Assembly (NCBI GenBank): GCA_043782425.1
Contig: JAYWAM010000239.1
Location: 1 to 31,965 of the forward strand
Length of the DNA: 31,965 bases
Direction of reading: 5' to 3'
Source of the DNA: JAYWAM01 sp043782425
GTDB taxonomy: Bacteria; Pseudomonadota; Gammaproteobacteria; Burkholderiales; Usitatibacteraceae
A model generated the notes under the pieces. It did no database searches, was not told the DNA's origin, and was given only the letters and a program-made list of their open reading frames with translations. Below are positions 7,881 to 15,757 of this stretch, piece after piece. Both the position numbers and the translations under genes were made by a program. Each line of letters starts with the position of its first letter. Positions within the stretch are counted from its first letter, which is position 1.

Positions 7881-8726
7881 TCAGGCGGATTCATTCAAGC
7901 GCAGCGTCAAACACTTCGCCGAACCACCCGCCTTCATGAATTCCGACAGCGGCGTCTGGATCACCTTGAAACCCAGCGCGCCAAGCTGCGTGACCAAATC
8001 CTGAGTCGCCTGGTTCACCACCACCAGTTTGTCGATATTGACGGCGTTGCAGGCGAAGGCGAGCGCATCTTGCTCGCCGACGACGATGCGCTTGCTCTGC
8101 GGAAAGTGCTTTTCAATCAACTTTTGCGAGTCGGCGTCGAACGCCGCCGGATAGTAGAGCACATATCCGCCGGGGAGCGGACAGAAGCAGGTGTCTAGAT
8201 GATAGAAGCGCTCGTCAACCAGTCGCAGCGTCATAACTTTGCATTTGAGCCATTGCTCAAGGTAGTCTTTCGCGCCTAGCGAGGAGCGATGGCCGTATGC
8301 CATCCACAGGTTTTTTTTTGCGCGGCGTGCACTGACGTGTGCGCCACGTTCAAACAACGCATCGCCTGCGCCCTCGAAGGGAATGTCGCGCGGCGGCATC
8401 ACTACTTCGAAACCGCGATCCATGAACCAGTCGGCGAAGTAGGGCTCTTCATACTGCCGCTCGGGATAGCGGAAACGGCTGATGATGACTTTGTTATCCA
8501 GCACCAGGCTGGCGTTGGCGGTAAACACCATGTCGGGAGAACCGGGCTGGGGCAGCGCCAGGCGCACTGTCGCGTGGTCACAGACGATGTCGTAGAGCGC
8601 GCGCCACTGCACCTTGGCCAGGGCGTTGTCTATGGCGCGCAGGTTGCCATTCATCCAGGGATTGATGATGTATGACACATCGAAATACTCTGGCGGGCAC
8701 ATCAGGTAGACGTTATTGCTTTTCAC
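7881..8726 (-). CDS. dimethylarginine dimethylaminohydrolase / amidinotransferase family protein
   Basis: Member of the guanidino-group-modifying superfamily (DDAH, arginine deiminase, amidinotransferases). With the start used here (281 residues) the signature residues are the PDMVFTANA motif (about 64–72), a catalytic glutamate in FEGAGD (E118), the histidine in FYHLDT (H176), and the nucleophilic cysteine in GGSAKC (C272). The order fits a DDAH-like enzyme acting on methylarginine or arginine to give citrulline; the exact substrate cannot be told. I chose GTG 8726 because AGGGA at 8732–8736 lies 5 bases upstream and the product starts close to homologous MCPPEYF-type starts. ATG 8774 would add 16 residues encoded by a repeat-bounded spacer. 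It follows metZ on the same strand but is separated from it by a repeat-filled gap, so it may have its own promoter. Confidence 0.85.
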   Translation of the reverse strand: MKSNNVYLMCPPEYFDVSYIINPWMNGNLRAIDNALAKVQWRALYDIVCDHATVRLALPQPGSPDMVFTANASLVLDNKVIISRFRYPERQYEEPYFADWFMDRGFEVVMPPRDIPFEGAGDALFERGAHVSARRAKKNLWMAYGHRSSLGAKDYLEQWLKCKVMTLRLVDERFYHLDTCFCPLPGGYVLYYPAAFDADSQKLIEKHFPQSKRIVVGEQDALAFACNAVNIDKLVVVNQATQDLVTQLGALGFKVIQTPLSEFMKAGGSAKCLTLRLNESA

Positions 8727-8731
8727 TGGCT

Positions 8732-8736
8732 TCCCT
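8732..8736 (-). promoter_or_regulatory. ribosome binding site favouring the GTG start of the DDAH-like gene
   Basis: AGGGA on the minus strand, 5 bases before GTG 8726. The alternative ATG at 8774 has only a distant G-run and lies inside an inverted-repeat arm. Confidence 0.5.
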
Positions 8737-8793
8737 ATTTTGAGTTTACTTCCCAGATGATGCACCCTACCCATGAACTAAAAGCCCCAATAA

Positions 8794-8842
8794 TCAACCA
8801 CCCCTCACCCTAACCCTCTCCCCAAAAAACGGGGAGAGGGGA
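8794..8842 (+). repeat. palindromic repeat, copy A
   Basis: A 49-base unit that starts TCAACCACCCCTCACCCTAA and continues into a hairpin, CCCTCTCCCC–(AAAAAAC)–GGGGAGAGGG. It matches copy B at 17579–17626 apart from four short differences and shares its stem with the copies inside hsdR. Downstream of metZ the stem could also act as a transcription terminator. Confidence 0.8.
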
Positions 8843-8850
8843 TTTTTTTG

Positions 8851-8885
8851 ATTTTTGATTTTTGATTTTTGCCTTTTGATTTTTC
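8851..8885 (+). repeat. heptamer tandem repeat ATTTTTG
   Basis: Three perfect ATTTTTG units (8851–8871) are followed by two imperfect ones (CCTTTTG, ATTTTTC). It is a simple-sequence tract upstream of the DDAH-like gene and downstream of metZ. Confidence 0.7.
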
Positions 8886-8899
8886 ATGGGTAGGCACCC

Positions 8900-10069
8900 C
8901 TATTCCAGGCCGTGCGCCAGGTCTTTCTTGAGATCGCTGACGCTTTCCAAACCCACTCCCAGCCTGACTAGGCCATCGCTGATACCGGCCTCATCGCGTT
9001 CCGCCTGGCTAAGACGTCCGTGCGTAGTGGTGGCGGGATGGCAGAGGGTGGACTTGGTGTCACCAAAATTTGCGGTGATGGAAATCATGCGCACGCCGTT
9101 AATCACTTTCCACGCGGCATCGCGCCCGCCTTTGACTTCAAAGGACAGCAATGCCCCACCGGCCGATTGTTGCCGCATGGCGAGAGCGTGCTGTGGATGC
9201 GATTTGAGGCCGGGGTAAAACACGCGCGCCACCTTGGGATGCGCTTCCAGCCAACGCGCGATCTCAAGCGCTGCTGCGGACTGGGCATCGACACGCAGTT
9301 GCAATGTCTCCATGCCCTTGAGGTAAATCCAGGCATTGAAGGGGCTCAGGGCGGGGCCTGCGGTGCGCACGAAAGCGTACAGCGGGCCGGTCACAAGGTC
9401 ACGCCGCCCGGCGATAGCGCCACCCAAAACGCGGCCCTGGCCATCAAGGAATTTGGTGGCGGAATGGATCACCAGATCGGCGCCCAGCAGGGCCGGCCTT
9501 TGCAGCGCCGGGCTGCAAAAACAATTATCCACCGCCAAAATAGCATTGGCATTCTTGCTGATTTCAGCCAGCGCCGCGATGTCGCACACTTCGCACAACG
9601 GATTGGAGGGCGTTTCGAGAAACAGCAAGCGCGTGTTAGGCCGCATGGCGCGCTTCCAGGCAGTGAGATCGGTCGGATCAACCCATGTCGTCTCGACACC
9701 AAAGCGTTTCAATATCTGGTTGAACAGCGCAACCACGGTGCCGAACACGGCGCGCGAAGAGACGATATGATCGCCCGCCTTGAGCAAACCGAACGCGGTG
9801 GTGGCGACCGCCGCCATGCCGGTCGATGTGGCGATGCAGGCTTCGGCGCCCTCAAGCGCGGCAAGGCGCTCTTGAAACATTGTCACGGTGGGATTGGTAA
9901 AGCGCGAGTAGATATTGCCGGGTTCGCTACCGGCGAAGCGCGCTGCCGCTTCTTCAGCGCTTTTGAAAACGAAGCTCGAGGTGAGCACCAGTGCTTCGCT
10001 ATGCTCCTGGAAATCGCTACGCTGGCCCCCGGCTCGCACGCCCAGGGTTGGGGGATCAAATTTATCCAT
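8900..10069 (-). CDS. metZ: O-succinylhomoserine sulfhydrylase (Cys/Met metabolism PLP enzyme)
   Basis: PLP-dependent enzyme of the Cys/Met metabolism family that makes homocysteine from O-succinylhomoserine and sulfide in methionine synthesis. The 389-residue product has the family layout: an N-terminal clamp with IYSRFTNPTV (about 70–80), the STGMAA region (about 100), and the PLP lysine in HSATKFLDGQG (about residue 205). The C-terminal domain (about 260–389) includes TKSTLCHPATTTH. Its start overlaps the purF stop by one base (TGATG). The cvpA–purF–metZ order is conserved in many Proteobacteria and is the main reason for choosing metZ over metB or metC. Confidence 0.9.
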   Translation of the reverse strand: MDKFDPPTLGVRAGGQRSDFQEHSEALVLTSSFVFKSAEEAAARFAGSEPGNIYSRFTNPTVTMFQERLAALEGAEACIATSTGMAAVATTAFGLLKAGDHIVSSRAVFGTVVALFNQILKRFGVETTWVDPTDLTAWKRAMRPNTRLLFLETPSNPLCEVCDIAALAEISKNANAILAVDNCFCSPALQRPALLGADLVIHSATKFLDGQGRVLGGAIAGRRDLVTGPLYAFVRTAGPALSPFNAWIYLKGMETLQLRVDAQSAAALEIARWLEAHPKVARVFYPGLKSHPQHALAMRQQSAGGALLSFEVKGGRDAAWKVINGVRMISITANFGDTKSTLCHPATTTHGRLSQAERDEAGISDGLVRLGVGLESVSDLKKDLAHGLE

Positions 10070-11592
10070 CAGTCAACCGTCGATAAACCCAGATCGAGCT
10101 GGTTGGAAGATTGTCCCTCAGAAGAGCGCGTCTCACCATTGGCGCGCGAGGCTTCTATGCCGGCCAGATACTCGGGCGACACATTGCCGGTGACATACAC
10201 ACCGTCGAAACACGAGGCGTCGAAATTCTTGATCGCCGGATTACACGCGCGCACATCTTCGATCAAGTCTTTCAAGTCTTGATAAAAAACCGCGTCGGCG
10301 CCGATGGCGTAGGCAATCTGTTTCGCATCGCGCCCGGTGGCGATGAGTTCACTGCGCGTCGGCATATCGATTCCATAAACATTAGGAAAACGCACCGGCG
10401 GGGCCGCCGAAGCGAAATATACTTTTTTGGCGCCGGACTCGCGCGCCATTTGCACGATTTCCTTGCTGGTTGTGCCGCGTACGATGGAGTCGTCCACCAG
10501 CAACACGTTCTTGCCCTTGAATTCGACCGTGATGGCGTTGAGCTTCTGGCGCACCGAGCGTTTGCGCTCTTCCTGTCCGGGCATGATGAAGGTGCGACCG
10601 ATGTAGCGGTTCTTGACAAAGCCTTCACGATATTTCACGCCGAGTTTTTGCGCCACCTCGACCGCGCTCGGGCGGCTGGAATCGGGAATCGGGATAACGA
10701 CGTCGATCTTGAGATTTTTTGCCTCGCGCAAAATTTTGTCGGCCAGCGAAACACCCATGCGCGAACGCGTCTCGTACACGGAAATGCCGTCTATCACCGA
10801 ATCGGGCCGCGCCAGATAAACATACTCAAAGATGCAGGGGTTGAGGCTGGTATTTTCGGCGCACACGCGGCTATAGAAATTGCCGCTCTGGTCGATAAGT
10901 ATCGCTTCGCCCGGCGCCACATCGCGCATGATGTCAAAGCCCAGCGTATCGAGCGCCACACTTTCCGAGGCGATGAGGAATTCCACCCCATTTTCGGTTT
11001 CTTTTTTGCCGATAATCAGCGGGCGGATTCCAAACGGATCACGTATCGCCAGCAAGCCGTATCCGGCTATCATCGCCACCACCGCATAAGCGCCCTTGAC
11101 GCGCTTATGCACACCCGTCACCGCTGCGAAAATGGCGTCGGGGTCAAGCCGGTTGCCGCGCGCCGCAGCGGCCAGCTCGTGCGCCAGCACATTGAGCAAC
11201 ACTTCGGAATCGGAATTGGTATTGACGTGGCGGCGATCATCCATAAACAGTTCGCGCTTGAGCTCGTCGGCATTGGTCAGATTGCCGTTGTGGCCGAGCA
11301 CCACGCCGAACGGCGAGTTGACATAAAAAGGTTGCGACTCTGCCGCCGAGGCAGCCGAGCCTGCCGTGGGATAACGGCAATGGCCGATACCCATGTTGCC
11401 TTGCAGATTGCGCATGTCGCGCGTGCGGAACACGTCGCGCACCAGCCCCTTGTCCTTGTGCATGTTAAAAGTGCGTCCGTCAGCCGTGACTATGCCTGCC
11501 GCATCCTGACCGCGATGCTGCAGCACCGTCAGCCCGTCATAAAGCAACAGGTTGACGGGGCTTTTTGAAACTATGCCAAGAATGCCGCACAT
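10069..11592 (-). CDS. purF: amidophosphoribosyltransferase
   Basis: First committed step of purine synthesis: PRPP plus glutamine gives 5-phosphoribosylamine. The 507-residue protein has an N-terminal glutamine amidotransferase domain with nucleophile Cys2 (MCGILGIV) and the QHRGQDAAGI motif. A phosphoribosyltransferase domain follows, with the PRPP-binding loop VLLVDDSIVRGTTS at about residues 360–375. Length is typical for the E. coli-like form. It lies 3 bases after cvpA and overlaps metZ by 1 base, within the long minus-strand run. The large antisense open frame over it reflects codon bias, not a gene. Confidence 0.97.
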   Translation of the reverse strand: MCGILGIVSKSPVNLLLYDGLTVLQHRGQDAAGIVTADGRTFNMHKDKGLVRDVFRTRDMRNLQGNMGIGHCRYPTAGSAASAAESQPFYVNSPFGVVLGHNGNLTNADELKRELFMDDRRHVNTNSDSEVLLNVLAHELAAAARGNRLDPDAIFAAVTGVHKRVKGAYAVVAMIAGYGLLAIRDPFGIRPLIIGKKETENGVEFLIASESVALDTLGFDIMRDVAPGEAILIDQSGNFYSRVCAENTSLNPCIFEYVYLARPDSVIDGISVYETRSRMGVSLADKILREAKNLKIDVVIPIPDSSRPSAVEVAQKLGVKYREGFVKNRYIGRTFIMPGQEERKRSVRQKLNAITVEFKGKNVLLVDDSIVRGTTSKEIVQMARESGAKKVYFASAAPPVRFPNVYGIDMPTRSELIATGRDAKQIAYAIGADAVFYQDLKDLIEDVRACNPAIKNFDASCFDGVYVTGNVSPEYLAGIEASRANGETRSSEGQSSNQLDLGLSTVD

Positions 11593-11595
11593 GAA

Positions 11596-12138
11596 TCAGG
11601 CCGTCCTTTTGGGGTGATGCTCAATCAAAGCTTGCTGAGGGTTGATTCGTCCGTAGGTGATGCGCTTTGCCAGGCTTTCCGGGAGCAGGGGCCGGGTGTG
11701 AAGCGCCACGCTTTCCAGCCACGGCGTCAGCAACGCTTCTTTCCATATGGGGGTTTTGGGGAACGTTGTCAACCCGGCCGCCAGCGTTAACAGCAAAACA
11801 ATCAGTGCGCCGCGCAACGTGCCGACCACGGCGCCCATTACACGATCCAGAGGCCCCAGCCCCAATTTTCGCACGCTCTCGGCAATCAGGCTACCGACAA
11901 AGCTGACGCTGACCATGATAACCACGAACATGATAAGCCACGCCACCACCATGCGCACCGAGGCATCGGCCATCCACTCGGACAGGTAGGGCGTGAGCAG
12001 CGGGGCGAATTCCTGCGCCGCAAAAAATGCAATCACCCATCCGGCGATGTTGACGATCTCGCGCACCGCGCCGCGCCAGACGCCGACCACGACAGAAACC
12101 AATAGCACGGCGATGATGATGTAGTCCAGCTCGTTCAT
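11596..12138 (-). CDS. cvpA: CvpA family inner-membrane protein
   Basis: A 180-residue membrane protein with about four hydrophobic helices (YIIIAVLLVSVVVGV, IAGWVIAFFAA, VVAWLIMFVVIMV, GALIVLLLTLAA) and the family's PLDRVMGAVVG-type motif. CvpA was named for colicin V production in E. coli; its molecular role is still unclear, though it is linked to envelope stress tolerance and sits before purF in many Proteobacteria, as here. The start overlaps the SPOR gene's stop by 4 bases and the stop is 3 bases from purF, so it is surely co-transcribed with both. Confidence 0.93.
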   Translation of the reverse strand: MNELDYIIIAVLLVSVVVGVWRGAVREIVNIAGWVIAFFAAQEFAPLLTPYLSEWMADASVRMVVAWLIMFVVIMVSVSFVGSLIAESVRKLGLGPLDRVMGAVVGTLRGALIVLLLTLAAGLTTFPKTPIWKEALLTPWLESVALHTRPLLPESLAKRITYGRINPQQALIEHHPKRTA

Positions 12139-12782
12139 GGCAGCGGCACAACCTTGGCCTCATCGGCCCCGGCCTTTTTCGCGCGCAACAACATTTTTTC
12201 CGCTTGCTCACGTGTCTTGTAGGGGCCTGCGCGCAAGCGCGTTCCCGGCGCGGTTTTCAGCTCCTCGGTATGCGTGGGGATTTTTGCCGCTGCCATCTTG
12301 GCTTTGAGTTGTTTGAGATTTTCCCGGTCCGTGAATACGCCTAGTTGCAGCGCAAATCCTTCTTTCTTGGCGGGCGCTGTCGGCTTAGGCTCAGTCTTGG
12401 ATGCAGGTGTCGCCTGCGCCGCAGTGGCGGGTCTCACCTCAGGCTTGACTTCGACCTTGGCGACTTGCGTGTTTGTCACAGGGGCGACTTTAGCAACCTC
12501 GGTTGGCGCTGTCGGCGGGACATCTTTGGGTTCGCTAGGGGTTTCTGTCTTGGCAGGAGAGGCAGGCGCAGCAACAGGCGCTGTAGTAGGCGCAGGTAGT
12601 GGCGGCAATCCTTCCCTGGCTGGCACGACAAGCGAAATTTCCTGCTTGTCGCTCTTCGGCTCGGAATCGAAAACCATAGGCAAAAAAACCACCATCAGCA
12701 GCGCAATCGTTGCGCCTCCAATCAGGCGGCGGCGACCGCGGCGCTTCAGTGCAATTGCTTCAGGGGTGAGTTTGTCTGTCAT
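12135..12782 (-). CDS. SPOR-domain cell-division-type protein (DedD-like)
   Basis: A 215-residue bitopic protein. A basic cytoplasmic N-terminus (LKRRGRRR) leads into one membrane helix at about 20–38 (LIGGATIALLMVVFLPMVF). A proline/alanine-rich periplasmic linker (about 55–140) follows, then a SPOR domain (about 142–215: ALQLGVFTDRENLKQLKAKM and RLRAGPYKTREQAEKML). SPOR domains bind denuded peptidoglycan at the division septum. Position between folC and cvpA is the DedD position in Proteobacteria. It overlaps both neighbours by 4 bases. I leave the symbol blank because only the architecture and position support DedD. Confidence 0.88.
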   Translation of the reverse strand: MTDKLTPEAIALKRRGRRRLIGGATIALLMVVFLPMVFDSEPKSDKQEISLVVPAREGLPPLPAPTTAPVAAPASPAKTETPSEPKDVPPTAPTEVAKVAPVTNTQVAKVEVKPEVRPATAAQATPASKTEPKPTAPAKKEGFALQLGVFTDRENLKQLKAKMAAAKIPTHTEELKTAPGTRLRAGPYKTREQAEKMLLRAKKAGADEAKVVPLP

Positions 12783-14062
12783 GGCTTATTTCGATTTAAT
12801 CTTAAAACGTCCGCCACCGTGTAAAACGACCCGAACACCAAAATTCTATCACTCTCGCCTGCCTCAGCGCGCGCTGCCGCAAAAGCAGAGGCGATGTTGG
12901 CGTAGCGCTTGACGCGATGTTCCAGTCCACGCGCCGCCAGCTTGTCAAAAATCTGCTGCGCACTGGCGCCGCGTTCGCCGCTGAGTGTGGCGACAAACCA
13001 GCGATCAATGCGCGCCTGGATGATGTCGATAACACCATCGATATCCTTGTCCTTGAGCATGCCGAACACCGCCAGTGTGTTGTCGTAAAACCCCATCGTG
13101 CCGAGCGCATCCTCCAGCGCCAGCGCCGCATGCGGATTGTGCGCCACATCGAGCACCACCGCTGGACGACCGGGAAGCACCTGTAGCCGTCCCGGCAACT
13201 CCACTTCGAGCAAGCCGCGCTTGATGTCGGCCTGACCCAGCGGCAAGCGAGCACGCAATTCGTCGAGCGCCGCCAGGCAGGCAGAAGCATTTTTGAGTTG
13301 ATACGAGCCGCGCAAAGCAGGAAAAGGCAGCGCGTGATGTTTGCCGCGCCTGCCATCGAAGCGCCATTGCTGCTCCATGCGCGAGTAACTGAAATCACGT
13401 CCCAGAACCATCAAATCCGCGCCTATGCTGGCGGCGTGATCGAGCAGAGAATGCGGCGGATTGGTTTCGGCAAAAATGGCCGGACGTGCGTTGCGGAAAA
13501 TACCGGCTTTCTCATAGCCGATGGCCTCGCGCGTGTTGCCGAGAAAAGCCTGATGATCGAGATCCACGCTCACCACGACTGAGCAGTCGGCGTCGATGAT
13601 ATTGACCGCATCGAGACGCCCGCCCAGCCCGACTTCAAGTATCGCCACATCGAGCCCGGCGCGCTCAAACAACCAGAATGCGGCCAGTGTGCCAAATTCA
13701 AAATAGGTGAGCGCTATGCCGTCACGCGCGTTCTCCACCGCCTCCAGCGCCACGCACAGCTCGCTATCCTCAGCGGGCTTGAGCCCGATACGCACGCGTT
13801 CGTTGTAGCGCAGCAGATGCGGTGAGGTGTAGCAGCCGACACGGTAACCGGCGCTGCTGAGAATACGTTCCAGCATGGCGCAGGTGGAACCCTTGCCGTT
13901 GGTGCCGCCCACTGTGATATTGATGGGCGCGCGCGGCGCTTTGCCGTTCACCGCCATGCGCTCCCAGACGCTGCGCACACGCTCCAGACCCAGCGCAATT
14001 TCCGCCGGATGCTGCGCTGAAATGTACGCCAGCCAGGCGTCTAGATTACGTTGCGGGATCAA
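12779..14062 (-). CDS. folC: bifunctional dihydrofolate synthase / folylpolyglutamate synthase
   Basis: ATP-dependent Mur-ligase-family enzyme that adds glutamate to dihydropteroate and to reduced folates. The 427-residue protein has the P-loop GGTNGKGST at residues 52–60, the central ATPase domain (LEVGLGGRLDAVN, SVDLDHQAFLGNT), and a C-terminal domain with VLDVAHNPHA. The start is a TTG at 14062; no ATG or GTG in frame gives a better N-terminus. It begins 5 bases after the accD stop and overlaps the SPOR gene by 4 bases. accD–folC–dedD–cvpA–purF is a classic conserved order. Confidence 0.94.
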   Translation of the reverse strand: MIPQRNLDAWLAYISAQHPAEIALGLERVRSVWERMAVNGKAPRAPINITVGGTNGKGSTCAMLERILSSAGYRVGCYTSPHLLRYNERVRIGLKPAEDSELCVALEAVENARDGIALTYFEFGTLAAFWLFERAGLDVAILEVGLGGRLDAVNIIDADCSVVVSVDLDHQAFLGNTREAIGYEKAGIFRNARPAIFAETNPPHSLLDHAASIGADLMVLGRDFSYSRMEQQWRFDGRRGKHHALPFPALRGSYQLKNASACLAALDELRARLPLGQADIKRGLLEVELPGRLQVLPGRPAVVLDVAHNPHAALALEDALGTMGFYDNTLAVFGMLKDKDIDGVIDIIQARIDRWFVATLSGERGASAQQIFDKLAARGLEHRVKRYANIASAFAAARAEAGESDRILVFGSFYTVADVLRLNRNKP

Positions 14063-14067
14063 TACAT

Positions 14068-14937
14068 TTACGCCTGCGGCAACGGCTCTCTCATCAGCAG
14101 CGTCACCAGTTGCGCCACTTTGTCACGCATCTGCCGACGATCGACGATCATATCTATCGCTCCTCTTTCAAGCAAAAACTCAGCGCGCTGAAAACCTTCA
14201 GGCAGGGTTTCGCGCACCGTCTGCTCGATGACGCGCGGGCCGGCAAAGCCGATCAACGCCCCCGGCTCGGCAATGACCACATCGCCCAGCATGGCGAAAC
14301 TTGCCGATACCCCTCCCATGGTGGGATCGGTAAGAACCGAAATGAAGGGCAGCCTGCCTGCCGTGAGCTGATGCAGCGCGGCGGTAGTCTTGGCCATTTG
14401 CATCAGCGACAACAGACCTTCCTGCATGCGCGCGCCGCCGCTGGCGCTAAAGCACACGAACGGGAGTTTTTCGTCGTAGCACGCTTCAATGGCGCGACTG
14501 AAGCGCTCGCCCACCACCGAGCCCATCGAGCCGCCGAGAAACTGGAATTCGAAGGCTGCGGCTATCATAGGCACGGATTTGACGCTGCCTTGCATCACCA
14601 CCAGGGCGTCGCTCTCGCCAGTCGCCTTGATAGCATCTTCAAGTCGGTCAGAGTATTTCTTGCTGTCCTTGAATTTCAGGGTATCGAGGGGGACCACTTC
14701 CGAGCCCAGTTCGGCGCGGCCTTGCGCATCAAAGAACGCATCGAGCCGCTGGCGCGCCGATATGCGGTTGTGGTGCGCGCACTTGGGGCAGACATTCTGA
14801 TTGCTTTCCAGATCGGTGAAGTACAACACCGCCTCGCAGGCAGGGCACTTGCTCCACAATCCTTCGGGGACGGCCTTTTTTGCTGTGCCGCTGTCACGTT
14901 TTATTTTCGGCGGCAATAATTTTTTGAACCAGCTCAT
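14068..14937 (-). CDS. accD: acetyl-CoA carboxylase carboxyltransferase subunit beta
   Basis: Beta subunit of the carboxyltransferase that makes malonyl-CoA for fatty-acid synthesis, pairing with AccA (not in this window). The 289-residue protein has the N-terminal zinc ribbon, C31, C34, C50 and C53 (CPAC…CPKC). The crotonase-like carboxyltransferase domain follows, with FSASGGARMQEG and DPTMGGVSASFAMLGD, the glycine-rich turns of the acyl-CoA site. It shares an ATGA overlap with the end of trpA and is followed by folC 5 bases later. Confidence 0.97.
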   Translation of the reverse strand: MSWFKKLLPPKIKRDSGTAKKAVPEGLWSKCPACEAVLYFTDLESNQNVCPKCAHHNRISARQRLDAFFDAQGRAELGSEVVPLDTLKFKDSKKYSDRLEDAIKATGESDALVVMQGSVKSVPMIAAAFEFQFLGGSMGSVVGERFSRAIEACYDEKLPFVCFSASGGARMQEGLLSLMQMAKTTAALHQLTAGRLPFISVLTDPTMGGVSASFAMLGDVVIAEPGALIGFAGPRVIEQTVRETLPEGFQRAEFLLERGAIDMIVDRRQMRDKVAQLVTLLMREPLPQA

Positions 14938-15734
14938 GTCTTATCCATAGCGGCACGGAATGTGGATACCAGCGAGCGCACGTTTTCGAGTAGTTTTTCC
15001 GGCGCCGAGGATTCTATCTCCTGCACGATGCGGCTGCCGATCACCACGGCATCGGCGCAGTCGGCAACGTTTCTGGCAGTCAGCGCATCGCGTATGCCAA
15101 ATCCCACGCCCACAGGCAGAACGGAATGCGCCTTGATGCGCGCCACCATAGCACGCACTTCAGTGGTGTCGATATTCGCAGCGCCGGTGACGCCCTTGAG
15201 CGAGACGTAGTAAATGTAACCCTGCGCCAGTGCGGCAACCTTCTTGATACGCTGCTCGGAAGAAGTCGGCGCAAGCAGAAAAATCGGCGCTATACCCACC
15301 GCGTTGAGCAGCGCAGCGAAATCTTCACACTCTTCCGGCGGGTAATCGACCACCAGCACACCATCGACACCCGCAGTTTTTGCCTGCGCAGTGAAACTGT
15401 CCGCGCCCATAGCTTCGATAGGATTGGCGTAACCCATCAATACCACGGGGGTGCTGGTATTGGTGCTGCGAAACTGCGCCACCATATCGATCACCTGCTT
15501 AAGTCCCACACCCTGCTTGAGCGCACGTTCGCTGGCGCGCTGTATGGTCGGGCCATCGGCCATCGGATCGGAGAACGGCACGCCAAGCTCAATCACATCG
15601 GCGCCTGCTTCGACCAGCGCGTGCATCAACGGAACTGTGGTAACAGCCGACGGATCTCCGGCAGTGATAAACGGAATTAACGCCTTGCGCTGGCGCGTTT
15701 TAAGATTATTAAATGTTGCGTCGATAAGTGACAT
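14934..15734 (-). CDS. trpA: tryptophan synthase alpha chain
   Basis: Alpha subunit of tryptophan synthase, a TIM barrel that cleaves indole-3-glycerol phosphate to indole, channelled to TrpB. The catalytic acids E49 and D60 are in place at the same positions as in the well-studied enzyme (VIELGVPFSDPMADGPTIQ region). The phosphate-binding GVGFGI turn is present near residue 212. The 266-residue length is normal. It starts 23 bases after trpB and overlaps accD by 4 bases. Confidence 0.97.
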   Translation of the reverse strand: MSLIDATFNNLKTRQRKALIPFITAGDPSAVTTVPLMHALVEAGADVIELGVPFSDPMADGPTIQRASERALKQGVGLKQVIDMVAQFRSTNTSTPVVLMGYANPIEAMGADSFTAQAKTAGVDGVLVVDYPPEECEDFAALLNAVGIAPIFLLAPTSSEQRIKKVAALAQGYIYYVSLKGVTGAANIDTTEVRAMVARIKAHSVLPVGVGFGIRDALTARNVADCADAVVIGSRIVQEIESSAPEKLLENVRSLVSTFRAAMDKT

Positions 15735-15757
15735 TGGCTACTTTGACAAAAGCGAGA

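Larger units (their letters stand above)
8767..8893. repeat. composite intergenic element bounded by an 11-bp inverted repeat
   Basis: CTACCCATGAA at 8767–8777 is exactly inverted as TTCATGGGTAG at 8883–8893. Between the arms lie one copy of the CCCTCTCCCC/GGGGAGAGGG palindromic repeat and a heptamer tandem repeat. The element fills nearly all the space between metZ and the DDAH-like gene, and may be a small non-autonomous mobile element. Confidence 0.5.

Noticed and set aside
8841..8885. CRISPR-like array
   Set aside because: The repeats are 7-base direct units with no spacers; it is a simple tandem tract.
9020..10282. 420-codon plus-strand open frame opposite metZ
   Set aside because: Antisense shadow of metZ and the end of purF; no family features.
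10111..11568. 485-codon plus-strand open frame opposite purF
   Set aside because: It is antisense to a clear purF with catalytic motifs; the frame arises from codon bias and its product has no recognisable domain.
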